Source: JAHQVI01 sp963749875 (GTDB lineage: Bacteria; Pseudomonadota; Alphaproteobacteria; Rhizobiales; Rhodomicrobiaceae). Taken from it: 64,000 nucleotides of DNA. Position numbers and translations under genes: made by a program. This document shows, in pieces, positions 8,433 to 19,136 of the stretch. The notes under the pieces were generated by a model that saw only the letters and a list, made by a program, of their open reading frames with translations, made no database searches and was not told the DNA's origin. Position 1 is the stretch's first letter. Each line of letters begins with the position of its first letter. Location of the stretch: positions 259,603 to 323,602 of the forward strand of contig CAVVOX010000005.1 in NCBI GenBank assembly GCA_963749875.1, written 5' to 3'.

Positions 8433-9695
8433 GTGCTTCGTACAAATGAATTTCGGCGGCTGGGAAGGGACGACGCGTTCGGGCTGCGCCTTTCCGCCTT
8501 TTATGTCGCGATCTTCTTCATCGTCGGCTGCTATATGCCCTTCCTGCCGCTGTGGCTTCACTGGCGCGGGCTGACCGACTTTCAGATTTCGCTCGTTTAC
8601 GCCGTGCCGGTCTTCGTTCGCGCCCTGTTTACGCCGGCCATGACCTTCGCGGCGGACCGGTCTGGCCGTCCCATCCGGCTGCTCAACTGGCTCGCCTGGG
8701 GTTCGCTCGCGACGGTGCTTCTTCTGCCGCTCACCGAGGGCTTCCTGGCGATTTTCAGCGTTATTCTCTTGTTCACCTTATTCTGGATGTCGGTGATACC
8801 GATTACCAACTCCATTGCGCTGGCGGGCGCGCGCGCCGGACGGGCCGATTATGGCCGGATGCGTCTCTGGGGATCTTTGAGCTACATCGCGATGACGTCC
8901 GTGGGCGGCGTCGCGGTCGATTTATTGGGGCCGGCGGCGGCGCTCTGGCTGTTTATCGGAGCGGCGGGCTGCGTTCTCCTTGTGGCGCACGCGCTGCCGC
9001 GCGAGGGGCTCGTCAGCGGCTCGACCCAAGATGACGGCGGACAGAGCGGGCCGGCCTTGCCGGGCGGTCAGCTCCGGCTCGACGAAATGCTTCAGCTGAT
9101 GCGCGAGAAGCGGCTCTGGCTCTTTCTCGCCGCAACCAGCACCATCCATTCCTCCCATGCGGTCTATTACATCTTCGGAACCCTGCATTGGACGTCGGCA
9201 GGAATCGCGCCCTCCGTGATCGGCGCGCTTTGGGGCATCGGCGTGATCGCGGAGATAATTCTGTTCGCCTATGGCGCGCGGGTCAGCCGCTGGTTCGGCC
9301 CGGTCCGGCTTATCACCATCGGCGGAGCAGCGGCAGTGATCCGCTGGACCGTCACCGCTTACGATCCGCCTCTGGCCTTGCTGTTTCTCGTTCAAACGCT
9401 GCATGGCCTGACCTTCGGTGCGGCGCATCTGGGAGCGATGCAATTCATGGACCGGGCGATCCCGCATCGCCTGGCGGCGACGGCGCAGGGGCTCTACGCC
9501 TCCGTAACCGCCGGCATCGTCATGGGCCTTGCCTCTCTCGCGGCGGGTCCCCTTTACCGCATTTTTTCCGGCGAAGCTTATCTGGCCATGGCGGCGCTCG
9601 GAGCCGTCAGCTTCATTGCGAGCCTCGTGCTCCTGCGGCGGTGGAAGGGCGGCCCGATCGTTGGCTCCGGCTCGGCCGACAAGCCGGCGGCGTGA
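8433..9695 (+). CDS. MFS transporter, 3-phenylpropionate/nucleoside-permease-like
   Basis: This 420-residue integral membrane protein has about 12 hydrophobic segments in two halves. A cytoplasmic loop near residues 185-215 separates them (SGSTQDDGGQSGPALPGGQL). The N-terminal GCYMPFLPLWLHWRGL and the loop motif FAADRSGRPIRLL fit the HcaT-like MFS_1 branch, often annotated as phenylpropionate or nucleoside:H+ symporters. The substrate cannot be read from the sequence. Translation starts at a GTG with no strong ribosome binding site. It is divergent from the hypothetical gene ending at 7601. Confidence 0.8.
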   Translation: MLRTNEFRRLGRDDAFGLRLSAFYVAIFFIVGCYMPFLPLWLHWRGLTDFQISLVYAVPVFVRALFTPAMTFAADRSGRPIRLLNWLAWGSLATVLLLPLTEGFLAIFSVILLFTLFWMSVIPITNSIALAGARAGRADYGRMRLWGSLSYIAMTSVGGVAVDLLGPAAALWLFIGAAGCVLLVAHALPREGLVSGSTQDDGGQSGPALPGGQLRLDEMLQLMREKRLWLFLAATSTIHSSHAVYYIFGTLHWTSAGIAPSVIGALWGIGVIAEIILFAYGARVSRWFGPVRLITIGGAAAVIRWTVTAYDPPLALLFLVQTLHGLTFGAAHLGAMQFMDRAIPHRLAATAQGLYASVTAGIVMGLASLAAGPLYRIFSGEAYLAMAALGAVSFIASLVLLRRWKGGPIVGSGSADKPAA

Positions 9696-9866
9696 AGGGG
9701 CATGATGCGCCTCTTGAGGATGCGCGCCAACTCGTTCTCGAGCGCGCGGTTCGCCGAACCGGGCCTCGTCGCAATAGCCCTGCTTGCATCGCGATCCGTT
9801 CTTGGGCTAATCCGTTCCCGAACGGAAACGCGCCGATCCGCGAGTCTGAATTGAGGGAGAAGAGCC

Positions 9867-10106
9867 ATGGCCGAGCCGGTTGCCGCGCAATTGAGCCCCT
9901 ATCTGGTGGAACTGGTCGAGGGCCGGACTTATTCCTGGTGCCGCTGCGGGCGCTCCTCGCGGCAGCCCTTCTGCGACGGCTCGCATCAGGGGACCGATAT
10001 TCGGCCGCTTGTCTTCAAAGCCGAGCGGACCGAATCCGTCAACCTTTGCGGCTGCAAGCAATCCGGCGACGCGCCTTACTGCGACGGATCACACAACGTC
10101 CTCTGA
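9867..10106 (+). CDS. Small double-CDGSH iron-sulfur protein
   Basis: This 79-residue protein consists of two CDGSH-type [2Fe-2S] sites. The first uses Cys25, Cys27, Cys36 and His40 (WCRCGRSS, PFCDGSH). The second uses Cys61, Cys63, Cys72 and His76 (LCGCKQ, YCDGSH). The three-Cys-one-His pattern is complete in both. Such tandem CDGSH proteins are cytosolic redox or cluster-carrier candidates. The ATG follows GAGGGAGAAG, a strong ribosome binding site. It appears monocistronic. Confidence 0.93.
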   Translation: MAEPVAAQLSPYLVELVEGRTYSWCRCGRSSRQPFCDGSHQGTDIRPLVFKAERTESVNLCGCKQSGDAPYCDGSHNVL

Positions 10107-10451
10107 CTGATTGCCCGGTCCGGTCAATCGCGTTCTGCAGCCGGACGAGCGCCGACTTCCGCGGCGACGGCGCTCGCAAGCGCCTGACTTTACGGCCAAT
10201 TCTTTCCGATTCCGTCTGGCTTTCCGGCTTAGCAGGCCTGAACGCGCGCGCCCACGCATTTGGGTCAATTTATCCGGCGATATTCACCCGCATGACAGGA
10301 ATATTGTTTAAGCCCAAGGCCGAAGAGGCCTCACTGATACGCTTTCGCTGCTCAAAAAAAGCATCAATAGGTCTTGCCGAGTTTGGATCGCTCCGACACT
10401 GTGCGATATTTGGACAGTCGAAAAAGCCGAGATCGAGTCCGGGTTTGCGTC
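10107..10451. promoter_or_regulatory. 345-bp space upstream of the glutamate dehydrogenase gene
   Basis: No gene was recognised here. The left part can fold weakly just after the CDGSH stop (GATTGCCCGGTCCGGTCAAT). The middle is AT-rich around 10260-10370 and is the likely promoter region. A short hairpin (AGGCC-GAAGA-GGCCT) sits near 10318. Confidence 0.3.
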
Positions 10452-13400
10452 ATGAACCAGTTGAACATTGCCGCCGTTTCCAGCGAGGTTGAGAAGGTCG
10501 TATCGGCAGAGAGCCCCGACGGACAGCTCGCCGCCAGCTTCACATCGGCGCTCTTTTCCGGAACCGGCGACGGCCAGGAGGAATTCTCCCAGGCGCGCTT
10601 TGCGAAGATCGCGGTGAACGCATTCTCCTTTTTCAAGGAACGCCAGCCCAAGACGCGCAAGCTGCGCATCTATGATTTCGATGATAAAAGCGCGGCAGGT
10701 CCGATCACGGTCGTCGAAGCCGTTAATGACGACATGCCTTTCCTTCTGTCCTCTGTCCTTGCCGAGCTGATGAGCCTCGGTTTGAGGGCGAGATTTGTGG
10801 CGCATCCGATCTTCCGGGTTCACCGCGATGAGGAGGGACAGCTCACGGGCTTCGTCAGTTCATCGAGGGCGCCCGCGAATATGGGCCGGGCGGAAAGTTT
10901 CCTTCACATTCAGATCGAGCCGCCAGCGGGTGAGGAAGTCCGCAAGGCGCTGACCGGCCGGCTCGAGAAAATTCTCGGCCAGGTGAGAATCGCGGTCGCC
11001 GACTGGATGTCGATGGTCTCCCGCCTGCGCGAGGTGATCGATTTTTACGTCAACATGCCGCCACCCGTCGCGGTCGACGAACTCGCCGAGTCGATTCAGT
11101 TTCTCAAATGGCTCGCCGACGGCCATTTCACATTTCTTGGCGTGCGGCGATATGATTTCTCGATGCGGGGGGAGGAGCCGCATCTGGAGATGAATCCCGA
11201 GAGCGGCCTCGGCCTGCTCCGCGATCCCAATCTGCACGTGCTGCGCCGCACGGGCAGCGATCAGGAGATGAGCCCGATCGCGCGCGAATTCTTCAGCACA
11301 CCCGCGCTCCTCATCGTCGCCAAGGCCAATTTTCTGTCGCCCGTTCAGCGCCGCGTTCACGTCGAACTCGATCAGCATCAAGCTCTATTCGGCGGAGGGC
11401 GTGCTGACCGGCGAGCTGCGCCTGATCGGGCTGTTCTCGGCATCGGTCTATAATGAGTCCTCGAAGCGGATACCGTTCCTGCGCCACAAGGTGGAGCAGG
11501 TCTTCCGCAATCTTGGCTACGGAACCAACAGTTACTCCGGCCGCGTGCTCACCAATATTCTGGAGACCTTCCCGCGCGACGAACTTTTCCAGATCTCCGC
11601 CGATCGTCTCACCGACATCGCGGATACGCTCGTCCGTCTGGAGCTGATGCCGAGGACGCGCGTCATCGTCAGACGCGACGAGTTCGGCCGCTTTGCCTCC
11701 GCGCTCGTCTATGTGATGCGCGAAAGGTTTACGACCGAGGTCCGCCAGGAGATCGTCGTACTGCTGGAGAACGCCCTCGATGGCTACATGATCGAGTTCA
11801 CGCCGGTCTTCACCATCGGTCCGCTGGTTCGCCTCCATGTGGTGATCTGGAAGGACGGGGGATCCGTTCCTGAGGTCTCGACCGACGAGTTGGAGGAGGA
11901 GGTGGAGAAGATCGTCCGCAATTGGCGGGACGATCTGCACGACCTGATCCGCAGACACTACGGACGAGACACGAATGGCATTCTGGAGCGCTACGGGCAT
12001 GTGTTTCCGCCCGGCTATGAGCATGCGACCGCGCCCGCCAGAGCGCTGATCGACATCGAGAAGATCGAGCAACTGTCGACCGAGGTTCCCGTCGGGATCG
12101 ACTTCTTCGGTACCGATCAGGGACCGGCGCAAGAGCTCCAGGTCATGCTCTATCAGCTCCATGAACCGATTTCCCTCAGCCGCCGCGTGCCGGTTCTGGA
12201 GAATCTCGGCTTTGCGGTGATCTCGGAGCAGACATTCGAACTCGCGATCACCAAGGGCGGCGAAAAGGTCACCCTGTTCCTGCACCAGCTGCTTCTGGAG
12301 ACGGCAAATGGCGAGCAGATCGATCTGAAAACCCACCAAAGACGCCTGGAAGAGTGTTTTCTTGCGATCTGGCGGGGTGATGCGGGCAACGATCTGTTCA
12401 ACCGGCTCATTCTGGAAGCGGGGCTCGACTGGCGCGAGGCCGCCCTCATGCGGGCCTATGGCTCTTATCTCCGGCAGATCAGCGCCCCATTCGGGCAAAT
12501 CTATCTGGCGCAGACGCTCGGCCAGCATGGCGGCATCGTCAGGGATCTCGTTCTCCTGTTCCACAGGCTGTTCGATCCCGCGAGCGGCAAATCGATTGAG
12601 GAACGTGACGCGGAGGCGCTGCCGCTCATCGAGCGCACCGAACGCGCGCTGGACAATGTCGCGAGCCTCGATGAAGACCGGATGCTCCGGCGCATGCTCA
12701 ATCTCGTCCAGGCGACCATCCGCACCAATTTCCATCAGCAGCCCACGCACCTTACCGGCGGTGCGACCATCGCGGTGAAGATCAAGAGCGAGCATGTGGA
12801 CGCCATCCCAGCGCCGGCGCCGTTTGCCGAAATTTTCGTCACCTCCCCGCGCTTCGAGGGCGTCCATCTTCGCGGTGGGAAAATTGCGCGCGGCGGCCTG
12901 CGCTGGTCCGACCGTCCGCAGGACTTCCGGACGGAGATTCTCGGCCTTGCCAAAGCGCAGCAGGTCAAGAACGCGATCATCGTTCCGCAAGGCGCGAAAG
13001 GCGGCTTCGTGCCGCGCAATATCGCCAAAGGCGCAAGCCGCGACGTGATGATGAGCGAGGGGGTCACCTGCTACCGCTCCTTCATCTGCAATCTGCTTTC
13101 GGTGACCGACAATCTGAAGGACAGCGAGGTCATCCCGCCGAAGGATGTCGTCCGCCTGGATGGCGACGATCCCTATCTCGTCGTCGCGGCCGACAAGGGC
13201 ACGGCGACCTTCTCCGATATCGCCAATGAGCTCGCCGTTTCGCGGGATTTCTGGCTGGGCGACGCTTTCGCGTCCGGCGGATCGGCAGGCTACGACCATA
13301 AGAAGATGGGCATCACGGCGCGCGGCGGATGGGAAGCGGTGAAGCGCCATTTCCGCGAGATGAACATCGACATCCAGACGACGCCTTTCAGCGTGATCGG

Positions 13401-15277
13401 CGTGGGTGACATGTCCGGCGACGTCTTCGGCAATGGCATGCTTCTGTCGCGGCAGATCAAGCTGCTGGGCGCCTTCGATCACCGGGATATCTTCATCGAC
13501 CCCGCGCCCAATCCCGAGGCGAGCTGGGAGGAACGCACGCGCCTGTTCGACCTGCCGCGCTCAAGCTGGCAGGATTACAATCGCGAGCTGATCTCCGAGG
13601 GCGGCGGCATTTTCAGCCGCTCCGCCAAGAGCATCCCGCTCTCCGCCGAGATGCAGCGGCTGCTCGGGACGACGCAGAAAGCCGCCTCCCCCACCGAGCT
13701 CATCCGCCTGCTGCTCAAGGCGCGGGCCGACCTGTTGTGGTTCGGCGGGATCGGCACCTATATCCGCGCGTCCACCGAGACCGACGAAGACGCAAATGAC
13801 CGCGCAAATGACGCTGTCCGCATCAACGCGCTCGAGCTGAACGCCAAGGTGATCGGCGAGGGCGCCAATCTCGGCATCACCCAGCTCGGACGCATCGAAT
13901 TCGCCATGGCAGGCGGCCGCATCAACACGGATGCGATTGACAATTCGGCCGGTGTCAACTCCTCCGATATGGAGGTGAACATCAAGATCGCGCTCGCGAC
14001 CGCCCTCCGCAGCGGATCGATCACCATGGAGCAGCGGAACGAGATCCTCGCCGCGATGACGGACGAAGTCGCGCAGACGGTGCTGCGGAACAACTATCTG
14101 CAAACCCTGGCGATCAGCCTCGGCGAAAAGCGCGGGCTCGAAGATCTCGGCTTCCAAAGCCGGCTGATGACGACGCTTGAAAATGCCGGACTCCTGGACC
14201 GGACGATCGAGCATCTGCCGTCCGACGCCGAGCTTTCCGAGCGCCGCCAGAAGCGGCACGCCTTGACACGGCCCGAGCTTGCGGTGCTGCTCGCCTGGTC
14301 CAAGATCGCGCTCTATTCGGAGCTCATCGAGTTCGACGGTCGTCGACGATCCGTATCTGAGCCGCGTCCTGGCCGACTATTTCCCCAAATCCATGCGCGA
14401 GCGGTTCCGCGAGGAGATCGAAACGCACGCTCTGCGCCGCGAGATCATCGCCACCATGCTGGCGAATGGCGCAATCAACCGCGGCGGCTCGACCTTCGTC
14501 GTCCGCTTGAAAGAGGAGACCGGGCACAACACCGAGAACATCGCCTATGCCTTCGCCGCTGCGATCGGTGCGTTCAGGCTCAATGAATTTTACCGCACGA
14601 TCGACGAGCTCGACGGCAAGATCGACGGCCAGCGCCAGCTTTCGCTTTATCTGCTGGTGCAGAACGTGCTGCGCCGCCAGACGGCCTGGTTTCTCCGCTA
14701 CGGCGATTTCCGGGACGGCCTGTCTTCGCTGATCGAATGCTATCGCAACGGGCTGGATGCACTCGGCGGCGCGATCGACACCATCTTCGACGAGTGGCTG
14801 ATCGGCCGGCTCGAGGATACACAATCGCGCCTGACGGCGGAGGACTTCCCGGCGGAGCTCGCCCGCCGCTTCGCGACCCTGAAGGCCCTCATCGATGCGC
14901 CGGACATCATTTCACTGGCCCTGCGCCTTGGCCAGCCGGAGATCGAGGTCGGCCGCCTCTATTTCCGCGTCAGCAGCCATTTCCGCGTTGACGAAATGCA
15001 CAGCGCAAGCGAGCAGCGGGCCCCATCCGATTATTATGAGCGGCTGGCGGTCAACAGCGCGCTCGCCGCCGCGGCTTCGGCACAGCGCGCCATCGTGGAG
15101 AAAGTGTTCGCGGCGGCGGATGGCGGACAAGCCGATTTCGACCTCTGGGCCGCGGACAATCGGGCGGCAGTCGAAAGGGCGCGAAATGCCGTTGACGAAA
15201 TTCTCAACGGCAGCGAGCTTACACTTGCCAAGCTGACCGTCGCCGTCGCGCAGTTGAGGGAGCTGGCCGAGCTGTAA
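10452..15277 (+). pseudogene. NAD-specific glutamate dehydrogenase, 180-kDa class, two frameshifts
   Basis: Three consecutive open segments together make one large NAD-glutamate dehydrogenase, which converts glutamate to 2-oxoglutarate and ammonia. The first (from the ATG at 10452) has the N-terminal regulatory region to about 11364. The second carries most of the enzyme, including the catalytic region with GGLRWSDRPQDFRTEILGL, KNAIIVPQGAKGGF and the nucleotide-binding part (GDMSGDVFGNG). The third (from about 14333) is the C-terminal domain. Each junction needs removal of one base (near 11364 and at 14332/14333). Removing both gives exactly 1608 codons, the expected size. No residues appear lost, so the gene is either newly inactivated or the base calls are wrong. 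Confidence 0.93.
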
Positions 15278-15305
15278 TGTCTTAGGCAAGGGGGGTGGGC
15301 GCAGG

Positions 15306-16700
15306 ATGACAGCGAGCGTGACCGGCGGCTCTGCGGCACCGCGCGAATTGGCCGGATCGCTGGCCATCGCCTCCTGGATGCTGTTCGACTGGGCGGCGCA
15401 GCCCTTTTACACGCTGATCACCACCTTCCTTTTTGCCCCATATTTCGCCGCCGTCTTCATCGGCGATGCCACCGAAGGGGGCGCGATCTGGGGCTATACC
15501 ACATCGGCGGCGGCGATCCTGGTCGCACTCGGCGCGCCGATCCTCGGCGCCATGGCCGACAGCCGGGGACGCCTCAAGCGTCTGATTTTCCTTCTGTCCA
15601 TCGGCTTCGTGCTGGGCCAGGCGGCTTTGTGGTTTGCGCTGCCGGGCGCGACGGAAAATATGTGGTTCATCGTCCTCGCCGTGATCGTCGCAACCATCTG
15701 CGCCGAGTTCAGCGCTGTCCTGAACAACTCGCTCATGCCACATCTCGTCCGGCCCGACCAGCTCGGCCGGATGAGCGGCGGCGGCTGGGCTCTCGGCTAT
15801 GTTGGCGGGCTCATCAGCCTGATTTTCATGGCGTCATTCGTGATGATCGATGAACGGACGGGCCTGACGACCTTCGGGCTCGACCCGATCTTCAATTTCG
15901 ATATCACCACCCACGAAGCCGACCGCTTCGTCGGCCCATTCTCGGCGCTCTGGTATGTGATCTTCGTCATTCCGTTTTTTCTGCTCACGCCGGACGCGCC
16001 GCGGCGGCCGGAGGCGCAGCGCGTGTCGCTCCGGGGCGCTTTGGCCTCGGTCGGCAATACGCTGAGCCATATCCGGCAACTTCGCGATGTCGCGCTGTTC
16101 TTCATCGCGCGGATGCTGTTCATCGACGGGCTGCTCGCCATCTTTACCTTCGGTGGCATCTACGCCGTCGGTGTGTTCGGCTGGCCGACGCTCGTGGTCG
16201 GCTATTTCGGGATCATTCTGAGCGTGGCGGCCGGCATCGGCGCCGCGGCCGGCGGCTTTCTCGATGACAGGCTGGGCTCGAAAGCCGTCGTTATCGGCTC
16301 GCTTTTGATGCTGATCGGCGGGGCGCTCGGCGTAATCTCGATCGACAAGTCACATGTTCTGTTCGTCCTCGATGTCGCTCCGCCCGCCGAGGGTGCCGGC
16401 CCCTTCACCTCAACCGGAGAAATCATCTATCTCGCCTTCGCCATTCTGATCGGCCTTGCCGGCGGGCCGCTGCAATCGGCCAGCCGAAGCTTGCTCGCCC
16501 GCATGGCGCCGCCGGAGCATATGAGCGAATTTTTCGGCTTCTTCGCCTTCTCCGGCAAGGTCACGGCCTTCGCCGCCCCGCTCCTGATCGGTATCCTGTC
16601 CGACACGACAGGCAGCCTGCGGATCGCCATGTCGGTGATCCTGGTGTTTCTGTTTGTGGGGCTGGCGGTCATGGCGCTCGTGCAAACGCCCCACCGTTAG
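15306..16700 (+). CDS. MFS transporter, Atg22/UMF1-like
   Basis: This 464-residue membrane protein has about 12 transmembrane segments. The opening (ASWMLFDWAAQPFYTLITTF) and the loop GAMADSRGRLKRLI are typical of the UMF1 branch related to vacuolar effluxer Atg22. The GGGWALGYVGGLISL segment and the SRSLLARMAPPEHMSEFFGF region of the second half also fit. Bacterial substrates are unknown, although amino-acid export is often proposed for the yeast relative. It starts 28 bp after the dehydrogenase stop on the same strand and is preceded by AAGGGGGG, so co-transcription is plausible. Confidence 0.85.
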   Translation: MTASVTGGSAAPRELAGSLAIASWMLFDWAAQPFYTLITTFLFAPYFAAVFIGDATEGGAIWGYTTSAAAILVALGAPILGAMADSRGRLKRLIFLLSIGFVLGQAALWFALPGATENMWFIVLAVIVATICAEFSAVLNNSLMPHLVRPDQLGRMSGGGWALGYVGGLISLIFMASFVMIDERTGLTTFGLDPIFNFDITTHEADRFVGPFSALWYVIFVIPFFLLTPDAPRRPEAQRVSLRGALASVGNTLSHIRQLRDVALFFIARMLFIDGLLAIFTFGGIYAVGVFGWPTLVVGYFGIILSVAAGIGAAAGGFLDDRLGSKAVVIGSLLMLIGGALGVISIDKSHVLFVLDVAPPAEGAGPFTSTGEIIYLAFAILIGLAGGPLQSASRSLLARMAPPEHMSEFFGFFAFSGKVTAFAAPLLIGILSDTTGSLRIAMSVILVFLFVGLAVMALVQTPHR

Positions 16701-16711
16701 CCGCCCTCGGC

Positions 16712-16822
16712 CTAGATCAACCCTCGTTCAAGTGGAATCACTTGGACGAGGTCAAGTTGATCGATATCCATAAGTCAGCGCAACTGTTCCCGCGTCCATC
16801 CCCGCCTTCGCGGGGACATGCC
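16712..16822 (-). repeat. CTAG-bounded two-hairpin intergenic repeat, copy 1 (truncated)
   Basis: Copy of a six-member family, in reverse orientation relative to copies 3-6. It has the complete second hairpin (arms CCTCGTTCAAGTG / CACTTGGACGAGG, with one T-G wobble) and part of the first. It lacks the far CTAG end and stops inside the CCCCGCCTTCGCGGGG segment. Confidence 0.85.
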
Positions 16823-16937
16823 GGATCACGGTCTTTACGACCACGGACCTAACGGTCTCCGCCCGCAACCATTCTGACAGAGTCGCAACACACAGGGACC
16901 TAATCGCAGTTCGGCAGGCACTGGGCCGGAAGGAGAA

Positions 16938-17061
16938 GCGAGTAGGCCCCGGCTCGCGAACCTTTACGGTGAGCGACGCTTGTCTGGTCGCGATCAGCAA
17001 GACATCGCGACAAGCGCTCACCTTGGGCCGGGGCGACGCAGAGTATGTTGCTTCGCAGGGG
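16938..17061 (+). repeat. Second palindromic repeat family, copy 1
   Basis: This block of about 120 bp is nearly identical to the reverse complement of 24779-24903. Its core is a large imperfect palindrome: GGTGAGCG...GCTTGTC on one side pairs with GCGACAAGCGCTCACC on the other. An outer CCCGGC / GCCGGG pair extends the stem. It lies about 115 bp from a CTAG-bounded repeat, as its partner copy does. Confidence 0.8.
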
Positions 17062-17127
17062 GCTCCCCATGAGAGGAGGTCATCTGCGCATTTCGGCGGA
17101 ACCGTCTCTATCCGAACCGATCCCGTC

Positions 17128-18855
17128 TTAGCCGCCCGGCGCTGTCGCGGTCCGCAGCTCCTTTTTCGACAGCTTGCCGACCATCGTCTTCGGCAGCTCA
17201 TCGCGCAACTCGATCTGCGACGGCATTTCGATCTTGGACAGTTTCGGTTCCAGGAATTTCAAAATGTCCTTCGCCGTCGCCCTCTGCCCTGCGCGCAGCT
17301 TGACGAACGCCTTGGGCGCTTCCCCGCGATAGGTGTCGGGAATACCGACCACGGTCACTTCCTCGACCGCGGGATGCTGATAGATCGCTTCCTCGATCCG
17401 GCGGGGATAGACATTGTAGCCGGAGCAGAGAATGAGGTCCTTGATGCGGTCGACGATATAGGTGAAGCCGTCCTCGTCCATCGTCGCGACATCGCCGGTG
17501 CGGAAGAATTCGCCGACAAAGGCCGCCTTGGTCTCCTCGGGCTTGTTCCAATAGCCCTTCATCACCTGCGGACCGGCGATGCAGATCTCGCCTTTTTCGC
17601 CGAGCGGGACTTCCCGGGTCGGGTCTTCGAGCGAACGCAGCGAAATCACGGTGCGCGGCATGGGCAGGCCGATCGAGCCTTCCTTGACCGGGCCGTCGAG
17701 CGGATTGCAGGTGGCGACGGGCGATGTCTCCGACAGACCGTAGCCTTCGACCAGAATGACGCCCACCTCTTTCTCGAAATTGCGCTTGAGCTCGATCGGC
17801 AAAGGCGCACCGCCCGATACGCCGCTGCGCAGCGATTTCAGATCGTCGGGCTTCAGCTTCGGATGATTGCGCAGCGCATTGAACAGCGTCGGCACGCCGG
17901 GCATCACCGTCGGCCTTGTCTCGCGGATCAGCTTCAGCGTCATGTCGACATCGAAGCGGGGCACCAGAATGAGTTGGGCCGCATTGGAAATGCCGCGATT
18001 CATGATCGTCGTCATGGCAAAGACATGGAAGAAGGGCAGGATCGCCATGATGCGCTCGGTGCCTTTCTCCACATGCATCTCCCACAGATCCGCCTGCTTC
18101 AGGTTGATGGACAGATTGCCGTGGGTCAGTATGGCGCCTTTCGGCACGCCGGTCGTGCCGCCCGTATATTGCAGCACCGCAATGTCATCGACATCGATCG
18201 GGACGGGCGTGAAATTGCCGTCATTGTCGATCAGCTTTTCATAGGGCACGATCTTCTGCCGCTGCGGTGAGGCGTCGATCCTGGAAAGGTGCTTGGCTTT
18301 CAGCAGCTTGAACGAGGCGCTCTTCAGGCGCGGAAGAACCTTCGTGAACGGGCAGACGATCCCCTTCTCCACCGTTCCGGCCGTAAGCAGCGCTTCCAGC
18401 TTCGGAAACAGAGCCGCCAGATCGAGCGTCACCATGATCGTGGCGCCGCTGTCCTTGGCCTGATGGGTGATTTCCTCGACCGTGTAGAGCGGATTGAAAT
18501 TGACGACGATGCCGCCGGCTTTGAGGATCGCGTAGTAGATGATCGGATAATAGGGAACGTTCGGCATGAGCAGGCCGACGCGGGTTCCCTTGGTGACGCC
18601 CATTTCCTGCAGGCCCTTGGCCGCCTTGTTCGCGAGGGCGCCGATGTCCTTATAGCGGAGCTTTGCGCCCATGAAATAGGTGCAGACGGCGTTGCCGTAC
18701 TCGCGCACCGTCCGGTCCAGCACATCCGGCAGCGGCTCGCCCTTCAGATCGGCGAACCAGTCGACGTTCTTGGGATAGCTCCGAAGCCAGGGATGGTCAT
18801 TGCTTCGCTGCGCCTCGCCCTCCTGCGGGCTCACGTCCAGCGCTGGTTCACTCAT
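17128..18855 (-). CDS. fadD: Long-chain-fatty-acid-CoA ligase
   Basis: This 575-residue enzyme activates long-chain fatty acids to acyl-CoA through an acyl-adenylate. The AMP-binding signature is YTGGTTGVPKGA. It is followed by GYGLSETSP and the hinge/A8 region DRIKDLILCSGYNVYPRRIE, with the catalytic lysine of the C-terminal domain in KTMVGKLSKKELR. The frame is open another 29 codons upstream, but the ATG at 18855 follows GGAAGGAA and gives the usual N-terminus. No other beta-oxidation gene is adjacent. The enzyme acts at the cytoplasmic face of the membrane. Confidence 0.93.
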   Translation of the reverse strand: MSEPALDVSPQEGEAQRSNDHPWLRSYPKNVDWFADLKGEPLPDVLDRTVREYGNAVCTYFMGAKLRYKDIGALANKAAKGLQEMGVTKGTRVGLLMPNVPYYPIIYYAILKAGGIVVNFNPLYTVEEITHQAKDSGATIMVTLDLAALFPKLEALLTAGTVEKGIVCPFTKVLPRLKSASFKLLKAKHLSRIDASPQRQKIVPYEKLIDNDGNFTPVPIDVDDIAVLQYTGGTTGVPKGAILTHGNLSINLKQADLWEMHVEKGTERIMAILPFFHVFAMTTIMNRGISNAAQLILVPRFDVDMTLKLIRETRPTVMPGVPTLFNALRNHPKLKPDDLKSLRSGVSGGAPLPIELKRNFEKEVGVILVEGYGLSETSPVATCNPLDGPVKEGSIGLPMPRTVISLRSLEDPTREVPLGEKGEICIAGPQVMKGYWNKPEETKAAFVGEFFRTGDVATMDEDGFTYIVDRIKDLILCSGYNVYPRRIEEAIYQHPAVEEVTVVGIPDTYRGEAPKAFVKLRAGQRATAKDILKFLEPKLSKIEMPSQIELRDELPKTMVGKLSKKELRTATAPGG

Positions 18856-19136
18856 TCCTTCCTTCCCATCCGCGGATCGCCGCCAAGGCGCATCCTGCCC
18901 CCGCGGCCCATCTGGCCAAAGTCGCGTGAAGGTCCGCCGCATTCCCTAAATGCACCGGCGCCTCATTCTTCTTTTCGAGAGCCGCCCCAAAAACCCCATG
19001 TTCCGCGACAGGCAACTGCGTCTCGTCGATGTCGACTTTGGTAGTGATGATTCTAACAGGATCGGAGACACCGTCCAGCGCCGATGGAGGAAAGATCCTC
19101 GAACAGAGAGGACTCGAAACGCACTGCCGGACGCAG

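Larger units (their letters stand above)
16701..17127. other. 427-bp gene-free stretch made largely of repeats
   Basis: This stretch holds copy 1 of the CTAG-bounded repeat (16712-16822) and copy 1 of the second palindromic family (16938-17061). The DNA between them, at 16823-16937, contains nothing I could recognise. It lies between two convergent genes (MFS and fadD), so the hairpins could serve as bidirectional terminators. Confidence 0.6.

Noticed and set aside
11311..13482. A 723-codon open frame antisense to the glutamate dehydrogenase
   Set aside because: It lies wholly within the dehydrogenase coding region and shows no domain, signal peptide or ribosome binding site.
16701..17127. 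The repeats considered as a CRISPR array
   Set aside because: The units are dispersed, palindromic and about 110-130 bp long, without regular spacers or cas genes.
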